Shown piece after piece: positions 8,738 to 13,241 of a stretch of DNA of 13,241 nt. Source of the DNA: CAYZBM01 sp964476705 (GTDB lineage: Bacteria; Pseudomonadota; Alphaproteobacteria; Rickettsiales; UBA6187); the NCBI GenBank assembly GCA_964476705.1, contig CAYZBM010000060.1, forward strand, positions 1-13,241, given 5' to 3'. A program made the position numbers and the translations under genes. Below the pieces are notes generated by a model. That model was given only the letters and a program-made list of their open reading frames with translations. It was not told where the DNA came from and did no database searches. Position 1 is the first letter of the stretch. Each line of letters starts with the position of its first letter.

Positions 8738-8780
8738 TAAAAAATAAAAATGTTTACCAATATTAAAATTGGTAAACATT
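8738..8780 (-). terminator. Rho-independent terminator of nhaA
   Basis: Reading the minus strand, a perfect 13-bp stem (8768-8780 with 8749-8761) closes a 6-nt loop. It is followed by a T-rich tract (complement of 8738-8748, broken by one A). It lies 28 nt beyond the nhaA stop and about 30 nt before the glutamate synthase ATG, so it should separate the two same-strand genes. Confidence 0.85.
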
Positions 8781-8808
8781 AGTTTATTAAACAAAGGATA
8801 TTATTAGT

Positions 8809-9984
8809 TCAAGAGTTAAATTTATTTTCTTTGCTATGTAGACTAAAATAAATAACCAACATCCCAAACACTGCCGATAAAAATGAGCCGCTCAGTACGC
8901 CAATTTTTATAGCATTGAATTTTTCTTCATTATGGATAAAAGATAAAGAGCCGATAAAAAAGCTCATCGTGAAGCCAATTCCGGTTAAGATAGTAACTCC
9001 ATAAAAATCTAACCAATTGGTTTTATTGCCTGGTAAATTAGTTATCTTTAATTTAATACTAATAAAGCTAAATAACATAACCCCGATTTGTTTACCAAAA
9101 AATAAACCGCATAGAATTCCTAAAACTAAAGGGTCTTTAAAAATCTCGAAAGAAAAATTCTGGATTCTAACACCACTATTAGCAAATGCAAATATCGGTA
9201 AAATTAGAAAATTAACAGTAGGTCCTATTTTATGGATTAGATTTTTTAATAAATTTTTAGCTTGAGGTATAAAAATTGCTAGAATAACTCCAGCCAGGCT
9301 TGGATGAATTCCAGATTTTAAAATTGTTAACCATAAAATTACTCCTAATATTAAATAAGGAATAATATTATTAATTTTCTTTAAATTAATAATTGTTAAG
9401 AATGCTATAGTTAAGCTGGCAAAGAATAAATATATAAGATTAAGGTCACTGGCATAAAAAATAGCAATAATAAAAATAGCAATTAAATCATCAAATATAG
9501 CAAGTGAAATTAAAAAAACTTTTAAGGATTTTGATATTTTTTTACCAAAAAGACAAATAACTCCATAGGCAAAAGCTATATCGGTTGCGGTTGGAACAGC
9601 GAAGGCTTTTAAGTTTGTTTTGTCATCAATATTATAGAGATAAAAAATCAAAGCCGGAATAATCACTCCGCCAATTGCGGCAATAGCAGGAAGTAGGGCG
9701 GTTGATTTGCTTTTTAATTCGCCTACAGTTAACTCTTCTTTTAATTCTAAACCAATTAAGAGAAAAAAAATGGCCATTAAAGCATCATTGATCCAATCAT
9801 GAAGAGTTAGATTCTTATATATGCCAATAAAATTAAGATTAATCGGTAGATTAAAGTTTAGGATATCATGATAAATTATAAAATAATTTGAATTTGCAAT
9901 TAGTAACGCAGCTATAGTTGCCAAAATAAGTAGAATTCCGGTTATAGCTTCAAGTTCAAATATTTTTTTTATTGAATTAAACAA
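8809..9984 (-). CDS. nhaA: Na+/H+ antiporter NhaA
   Basis: This inner-membrane antiporter expels Na+ (or Li+) in exchange for two protons and controls cytoplasmic pH and sodium. Its 391 residues align along the whole length of E. coli NhaA (388). Key positions are kept: Asp135 in the ATDIAFA motif of the discontinuous helix 4, the Asp165-Asp166 ion-binding pair in FDDLIAI, Lys298 in FFGKQIG (equivalent to Lys300), His227 in KSGIHPSLAG (equivalent to the pH-sensing His225), and WINDALMAIFFLLIGLE (64-80) near the N-terminus. About twelve hydrophobic helices are visible. The start is TTG at 9984: family alignment begins right there, the upstream frame soon meets TAA, and no nearby ATG fits. No clear Shine-Dalgarno is seen. 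It is a single-gene unit, with its own promoter at 10102-10129 and its own terminator. Confidence 0.96.
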   Translation of the reverse strand: MFNSIKKIFELEAITGILLILATIAALLIANSNYFIIYHDILNFNLPINLNFIGIYKNLTLHDWINDALMAIFFLLIGLELKEELTVGELKSKSTALLPAIAAIGGVIIPALIFYLYNIDDKTNLKAFAVPTATDIAFAYGVICLFGKKISKSLKVFLISLAIFDDLIAIFIIAIFYASDLNLIYLFFASLTIAFLTIINLKKINNIIPYLILGVILWLTILKSGIHPSLAGVILAIFIPQAKNLLKNLIHKIGPTVNFLILPIFAFANSGVRIQNFSFEIFKDPLVLGILCGLFFGKQIGVMLFSFISIKLKITNLPGNKTNWLDFYGVTILTGIGFTMSFFIGSLSFIHNEEKFNAIKIGVLSGSFLSAVFGMLVIYFSLHSKENKFNS

Positions 9985-9997
9985 TATTATTTACGCC

Positions 9998-10081
9998 AAA
10001 TTTAAGTTACTTGACTCTCGCTAGTACTCTTAGATTATAGAAATATGATTATTAAGCAGCATAACAGCGCCTCTTAAATTT
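9998..10081 (-). promoter_or_regulatory. nhaA leader with long-range closing stem
   Basis: The predicted start point near 10095 gives nhaA an untranslated leader of about 110 nt. A perfect 9-bp inverted repeat, AAATTTAAG (9998-10006) with CTTAAATTT (10073-10081), would enclose 66 nt as a single folded domain ending 13 nt before the TTG start. The stem is almost entirely A-T, so chance is a real possibility. I could not match the enclosed sequence to a known Na+ or Li+ riboswitch from memory. Confidence 0.35.
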
Positions 10082-10101
10082 ATATTTTTTAGATAAAAGT
10101 T

Positions 10102-10129
10102 AGTATAGTGTTCTTTATGTGAATGTCAA
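10102..10129 (-). promoter_or_regulatory. strong sigma-70 promoter of nhaA
   Basis: On the minus strand a perfect -35 box TTGACA (10124-10129) is followed after 16 bp by TATACT (10102-10107), five of six in the -10 box. Direction and position fit nhaA, whose start lies about 110 nt downstream of the expected transcription start. It is the best promoter match in the window. Confidence 0.75.
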
Positions 10130-10166
10130 TTTATGTAGCAAGGTGGTTTTTTATATAAGGCCATAA

Positions 10167-10223
10167 TTTTAGATTGCTAACTTGAATATTTTCCTATATT
10201 CAGATGCTTATCCAAATCTAAAG
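10167..10223. other. nested inverted repeats between nhaA promoter and the small secreted protein gene
   Basis: An outer stem TTTAGATT/AATCTAAA (10168-10175 with 10215-10222) encloses an inner hairpin of about eight pairs, TTGAATAT/ATATTCAG (10182-10189 with 10196-10203, one wobble), with a 6-nt loop. It lies 40-95 bp upstream of the nhaA -35 box, in an otherwise featureless AT-rich gap. It could be an operator pair or a small structured RNA; neither a promoter nor a T-tract ties it to one strand. Confidence 0.3.
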
Positions 10224-10353
10224 AAAGTTACTCAATTAAAATCCGCAAAATATTAAGTTTTTAAAAATTTACTACATTGCAAATAATTGAGATACGAATG
10301 AAGAAGAGGTAGGGTATAGATACTTATACTCACAAACATATGATCAATATCGG

Positions 10354-10363
10354 TCATTAATGA
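10354..10363. promoter_or_regulatory. 10-bp palindrome upstream of the small secreted protein gene, possible operator
   Basis: TCATTAATGA is a perfect palindrome centred about 42 bp before the ATG at 10401. The gene must be transcribed from the region containing it, so an operator role is possible. No convincing -35/-10 pair could be assigned here: TATAAA at 10374-10379 and TATACT at 10325-10330 are -10-like, but neither has a matching -35 box. Confidence 0.25.
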
Positions 10364-10400
10364 AGTTAAAATTTATAAAATTATTTTAAGGAGTCTACTA

Positions 10401-10625
10401 ATGAAAAATGTTATATCTGCTGTTGTAGCTGTTGTTCTTATGGCGTCTGTTGGTTCTGCTTTTGCTGCTAAAGCTCATAAGCCAGTTGATTGTTCAAAAA
10501 TTGCTGACGCTGCTAAAAAATCTAAATGTGAAGCTAAAGAAGCTGCTAAAGCTGCTAAAGCTGCTGAAAAAGCTGCTCCTGCTGCCGCTGCTCCTGCTGC
10601 TGCTCCTGCTGCAGAAGGAAAATAG
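10401..10625 (+). CDS. small secreted Ala/Lys-rich protein, function unknown
   Basis: The 74-residue product has a clear Sec signal peptide: Lys2, a hydrophobic core (about 4-17) and an SAFA cleavage box ending at Ala22. The mature part, about 52 residues, carries two cysteines (31 and 43) that could form a disulfide in the periplasm. These are followed by an Ala/Lys/Glu segment of predicted helix (about 44-58) and an Ala/Pro tail (about 59-71) ending GK. I recognise no named family; short Ala-rich secreted proteins of this kind are common in proteobacteria and often abundant. The translation signal is excellent, AAGGAG seven bases before ATG, and a strong terminator follows within 50 nt of the stop, both consistent with high expression as a single-gene message. 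Frames in other phases over this stretch (for example a Leu-rich one) come from its repetitive GCT codons and are not genes. Confidence 0.85.
   Translation: MKNVISAVVAVVLMASVGSAFAAKAHKPVDCSKIADAAKKSKCEAKEAAKAAKAAEKAAPAAAAPAAAPAAEGK
10542..10613 (+). repeat. GCT-rich tandem repeat coding the Ala-rich tail
   Basis: The 9-nt unit GCTGCTAAA occurs twice in tandem (10542-10550 and 10551-10559) and a variant GCTGCTGAA follows. A run of GCTGCT/CCT units continues to about 10613. Nearly every alanine uses GCT. Such tracts can change length by replication slippage, in steps that keep the frame. Confidence 0.75.
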
Positions 10626-10673
10626 TTTAGTTTTTGCTGTTTAGTTTTAAAGAGCAAAATTAAAGATTATTAG

Positions 10674-10713
10674 AAATACCGCACGTAGGCTTACTGCGTG
10701 CGGTATTTTTTTT
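10674..10713 (+). terminator. strong Rho-independent terminator after the small secreted protein gene
   Basis: A GC-rich 11-bp stem (10678-10688 with 10694-10704, one G-T wobble) with a 5-nt loop is followed by eight T (10706-10713). Flanking A-T pairs can lengthen the stem from 10674. It ends 25 nt before the response regulator start, so any read-through would feed the two-component cassette. Confidence 0.92.
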
Positions 10714-10738
10714 AAATAAGGCAAATAGGGGAAAGTAT

Positions 10739-11419
10739 TTGAGAATATTAGTTGTTGAGGATGATGAGGGGCATGCCCAGTTTATAACCGAAGGGTTAAA
10801 ACAAGCTGGCCATAATGTTGATCGGGCTAAAGATGGGATGGATGGTCTTTTTTTAGCTACAGAAGAAAAATATGATGCAATTATTGCTGACCGGATGATG
10901 CCGAAATTAGATGGTTTGTCCATTATACAAACATTAAGAAATGCCGGGAATAAAACGCCAGTATTAATTTTAAGCTCTTTAAGTAAAGTTGAAGAACGAA
11001 TAAAAGGTTTGCGTGCCGGTGGCGATGACTACTTAACTAAACCTTTTGAATTTGGTGAGCTTTTAGCTAGAATTGAGGCTTTGGTTAGACGGGCTATTCC
11101 AGAACAAGCTGAACAGACATATTTATCAGTAGGTGAGCTGGAGCTTAATTTGCTTACCCGCGAGGTAACTCGCGCTGGAGTAGTTATTGATTTACAAGCA
11201 AAAGAATTTCAATTATTAGAGTTTTTAATGCGCAGAGAAGGTCAGGTGGTAACAAGAACTATGTTACTTGAAGGAGTTTGGGACTTTCATTTTAGCTCAA
11301 ATACCAATCTTATTGATGCGCAGATAAGTAAACTAAGAATAAAAGTAGACAAACCTTTCAAAAAACAGTTAATTAAGACGATCAAAGGGGCGGGTTATAA
11401 AATAAGTGCAAAAGATTAA
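10739..11419 (+). CDS. OmpR-family response regulator
   Basis: A 226-residue DNA-binding regulator activated by phosphorylation from the kinase encoded next to it. The receiver domain (1-~118) has the acidic pair Asp8-Asp9, phospho-acceptor Asp51, Ser79 at the Thr/Ser switch position and Lys101 in the KPF motif. The winged-helix effector domain (~128-224) has the usual LLEFLMR and GAGYKIS ends. The start is TTG at 10739, since the receiver's first strand (RILVVEDD) begins at once and the next in-frame Met is about residue 34. An AGGGGAAAG ribosome site sits about six bases upstream. Its own promoter is not evident: only 25 bp separate it from the upstream terminator, so transcription may start inside the preceding gene's 3' region or depend on read-through. 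The targets are unknown; the unit's own cassette and the adjacent secreted protein gene are plausible ones by position only. Confidence 0.95.
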   Translation: MRILVVEDDEGHAQFITEGLKQAGHNVDRAKDGMDGLFLATEEKYDAIIADRMMPKLDGLSIIQTLRNAGNKTPVLILSSLSKVEERIKGLRAGGDDYLTKPFEFGELLARIEALVRRAIPEQAEQTYLSVGELELNLLTREVTRAGVVIDLQAKEFQLLEFLMRREGQVVTRTMLLEGVWDFHFSSNTNLIDAQISKLRIKVDKPFKKQLIKTIKGAGYKISAKD

Positions 11420-12779
11420 ATCATTCTTGCGTAGTTTTTCTTTTCGGGCTGGAGCCCTAATATTTTTTGCGCTTAGCGCTACACTTCTGACTTTACGCGT
11501 ACTTATATATACTCAATCTATTGATGGTGCTTACGACGATATAAGATTTATAATTGATGCTTATGTTGAAGAAGTTGGTACGGGGATGAAAATATATGGT
11601 TTCCCCTATACTAAAAAATTAGTTTCTGGTGTGTTAAAAGATACTCATGATAAACATTTATATCTTGCGGTTAGAAAAGGGGATTCTTTTTCTGGTAATA
11701 TAGATTTTTGGCCAGTACAAAAAATTAAACCATTATCATTTAAAGAAATAATCTTGCCGCGTAAGGATGGAGCTGAGCCCTTACATTTATTAGTAAAAAT
11801 TGTCCAATATCATAATAAGAATATTCAATTTTTTGTAGCTTATGATCTACACCGAGTTGATTTATTGCAAAATAAACTATTTAAAGGTTTAGTTGAAAAT
11901 TTAGCTTTAGCATTTTTATTATCCTTATTTATTAGTTTGCTTATAGTCTGGTTACTAAATCGTTATTTTCGCAGATTTAATATTGCATGCGAACGGATTA
12001 TGGCTGGAGAGATAGATTATCGGGTGCGTACCCATAATTCTAATGACGAATTTGATAAATTAGCCTCTAACCTTAATCTGATGTTGGATTGGAATAGAAC
12101 TCTTATTAACACGGTAAAAGATTCAAGTAATGCTATAGCTCATGATATGCGAACGCCACTTAGTCGCTTACGTTTAGAACTAAGAGCTTTATCAGATCGG
12201 CCTAAGCTTGATCAAGAGACGCGGCTTCAAGTTTTAGAGCATGTTGAAAGAGTTGATAGTTTGATTGATATGTTTGAAAATATATTAAATATTTCGCGGG
12301 CTGAATCGCGGTCAAGTACAGAATTATTTGAAGAAGTTGATATTAGACAATTAGTTAAAGATGTTGTTGATTTTTATGAGCCGATTTTTGAAGAAAAAAG
12401 ATTGCAGCTTAGATGTGATATTCCAGAAGGGTCTTTGATGATAAAATCTGATAAACAACTTTTAGGTCAAGCAGTAGTTAACTTAATTGATAATTGTTGT
12501 AAATATACTAAAGAAGATGGTCTAATTACGGTTAATTTACAGGCGATTTCTTCAGATCTAATTTTAACTGTTGCCGATAATGGTTTAGGAATTCCCCCTG
12601 AATTATTAGAAAAAGCCAAAGAACGTTTTTTTCGGGTTGATACTAGTCGCAATACTAAAGGATATGGCTTGGGTTTGAGTTTGGTTAATGCGGTTGCGGC
12701 TTTACATAGAGGAAGTCTAGTTTTAGAAGATAATTGTCCAGGTTTGAAAGTGACATTAACATTGCATGGAGTTTTGTAA
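11406..12779 (+). CDS. membrane sensor histidine kinase
   Basis: A 457-residue inner-membrane sensor that autophosphorylates and passes phosphate to the regulator encoded upstream. Two membrane helices (about 14-36 and 163-186) flank a periplasmic sensing region of about 125 residues that I do not recognise. A HAMP linker follows (~187-240), then a HisKA domain with His246 in HDMRTPLSRLRLEL, and an ATP-binding domain with the N box (Asn359 and Asn363), G1 (DNGLG 391-395), F box (RFFRVD 407-412) and G2 (GYGLGL 419-424). The N box reads NCCKYT, with two cysteines where most relatives have small residues. The GTG start at 11406 lies inside the regulator gene, a 14-bp overlap implying translational coupling. 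A later TTG at 11427 is possible but has no better ribosome site. All catalytic motifs are intact. Confidence 0.95.
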   Translation: MQKIKSFLRSFSFRAGALIFFALSATLLTLRVLIYTQSIDGAYDDIRFIIDAYVEEVGTGMKIYGFPYTKKLVSGVLKDTHDKHLYLAVRKGDSFSGNIDFWPVQKIKPLSFKEIILPRKDGAEPLHLLVKIVQYHNKNIQFFVAYDLHRVDLLQNKLFKGLVENLALAFLLSLFISLLIVWLLNRYFRRFNIACERIMAGEIDYRVRTHNSNDEFDKLASNLNLMLDWNRTLINTVKDSSNAIAHDMRTPLSRLRLELRALSDRPKLDQETRLQVLEHVERVDSLIDMFENILNISRAESRSSTELFEEVDIRQLVKDVVDFYEPIFEEKRLQLRCDIPEGSLMIKSDKQLLGQAVVNLIDNCCKYTKEDGLITVNLQAISSDLILTVADNGLGIPPELLEKAKERFFRVDTSRNTKGYGLGLSLVNAVAALHRGSLVLEDNCPGLKVTLTLHGVL

Positions 12780-12780
12780 T

Positions 12781-13119
12781 ATGTTTGAATATAAGAGTAA
12801 GGCGGTTATTTCAAAATCAGCTTTTATAAGTAGAATGTTCAAATGGTTACTCTGTACTATTTTTTTATTGCTCAGCTCTTTGTTTTTTGGAATATTAGGC
12901 TATCATTATTTTGAAAATCTATCTTGGATTGATTCCTTACTAAATGCAGCAATGATTTTTGGCGGTATGGGTGAAATTGATATATTACATACCAATGGAG
13001 GTAAAATTTTTGCAGCTTTATATGCAATTTACTCAGGTCTTCTTTTAGTTGTTTGTGGTAGTTTATTGTTAGTTCCAGTATTCCATCGTATTTTGCATAA
13101 ATTTCATGCTGATAAATAG
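12781..13119 (+). CDS. two-TM ion-channel-like membrane protein
   Basis: A 112-residue inner-membrane protein with the layout of a two-helix potassium channel subunit: TM1 (about 20-42), a short re-entrant or pore-helix-like stretch (about 46-60) leading to GGMGE (61-65), TM2 (about 75-100) and a basic His-rich tail. From memory it resembles a small conserved proteobacterial family with GGMGP-type loops annotated as ion-channel-like. The canonical TVGYG potassium filter is absent, so ion selectivity, or any conductance, is unproven. I chose the ATG at 12781 because GGAG (12768-12771) stands nine bases before it. The ATG at 12766 would add five residues and overlap the kinase gene, with no ribosome site of its own. 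It starts one base after the kinase stop and ends at a terminator, making it the last gene of the cassette. Confidence 0.8.
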   Translation: MFEYKSKAVISKSAFISRMFKWLLCTIFLLLSSLFFGILGYHYFENLSWIDSLLNAAMIFGGMGEIDILHTNGGKIFAALYAIYSGLLLVVCGSLLLVPVFHRILHKFHADK

Positions 13120-13128
13120 TCGATTGTG

Positions 13129-13160
13129 AAAAAGTGTTTTTTTATAAAAAACACTTTTTT
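13129..13160 (+). terminator. hairpin terminator after the channel-like gene
   Basis: A perfect 14-bp stem (13129-13142 with 13146-13159) with a 3-nt loop has AAAAA at its base and TTTTT on the other arm, so the last T run doubles as the termination tract. It starts 10 nt after the channel-like gene's stop. The symmetry means it could also work from the opposite strand. Confidence 0.8.
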
Positions 13161-13176
13161 CCCAGTTGTATATGTA

Positions 13177-13214
13177 GTCTATAATCCTTGGGAGCGGCCC
13201 GTCGTATTATAGAC
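13177..13214. repeat. GC-rich core flanked by a 9-bp inverted repeat
   Basis: GTCTATAAT (13177-13185) and ATTATAGAC (13206-13214) are perfect inverted copies around a 20-bp core with 15 G/C, unusual in this AT-rich window. Within the core, TGGG (13189-13192) can pair with CCCG (13198-13201). Each arm contains TATAAT reading inward on its own strand. It could be a structured RNA, a promoter/operator or a dispersed repeat; the window ends 27 bases later and no known RNA was recognised. Confidence 0.4.
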
Positions 13215-13241
13215 AAATCCTGAAAAATGAACACTGGTTCA

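Noticed and set aside
9985..10100. Direct call of a known Na+ or Li+ riboswitch in the nhaA leader
   Set aside because: I could not identify the conserved core of any such class; only a generic closing stem is visible.
10432..10657. Leu-rich and Ala-rich open frames in other phases over the small secreted protein gene, on both strands
   Set aside because: They are shadows of the repetitive GCT codons. Only the 10401 frame has a signal peptide and a ribosome site.
12766..12780. Upstream ATG start for the channel-like gene
   Set aside because: It lies inside the kinase gene's end without its own ribosome site, whereas the ATG at 12781 has GGAG nine bases upstream.
13186..13241. tRNA or the start of a tRNA at the right edge (GGAGCGG beginning, GGTTCA near the end)
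   Set aside because: No acceptor pairing, D-arm or anticodon arm can be assembled, and the spacing is wrong on both strands.
13227..13241. ATG near the right edge as the start of a further gene
   Set aside because: Only five codons are present and there is no ribosome site; nothing supports it.

Overview
This is an AT-rich bacterial window (about one third G+C by eye) using the standard code, with TAA, TAG and TGA all used as stops. Protein styles (an OmpR-type regulator with an alphaproteobacterial-looking C-terminus, a proteobacterial-type NhaA, a signal peptide typical of a Gram-negative periplasm) suggest a proteobacterium. The low G+C would fit a host-associated alphaproteobacterium, but lineage is an inference with low certainty. 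No tRNA, rRNA, insertion sequence, prophage or CRISPR array is visible.

Layout. 27-791 (minus) encodes a protein with an N-terminal SEC-C zinc-binding motif. A divergent, hairpin-rich 215-bp gap separates it from an unrecognised 139-residue protein at 1007-1426 (plus). A strong hairpin at 1440-1466 sits between the convergent ends of that gene and a giant 2413-residue gene at 1467-8708 (minus). The giant gene is a glutamate synthase in which the large (GltB) and small (GltD) subunits are one polypeptide, with a coiled-coil insertion of roughly 290 residues and departures from the canonical FMN and Fe-S motifs. Upstream of it on the same strand, behind a Rho-independent terminator, is nhaA (8809-9984, TTG start) with a near-consensus sigma-70 promoter at 10102-10129 and a roughly 110-nt leader.

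The right third reads on the plus strand. A small secreted Ala/Lys-rich protein (10401-10625) ends at a strong terminator. It is followed by a compact cassette of an OmpR-family response regulator (10739-11419, TTG start), an overlapping membrane histidine kinase (11406-12779, GTG start) and, one base after the kinase stop, a two-TM ion-channel-like protein (12781-13119) without a canonical potassium filter. A hairpin terminator closes the cassette. A GC-rich segment flanked by a perfect inverted repeat lies at the right edge.

The themes are ammonium assimilation (glutamate synthase), sodium/proton homeostasis (NhaA) and envelope sensing (regulator, kinase, channel-like protein). The sequence does not prove that these units are co-regulated. 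The most unusual item is the divergent, expanded, fused glutamate synthase.
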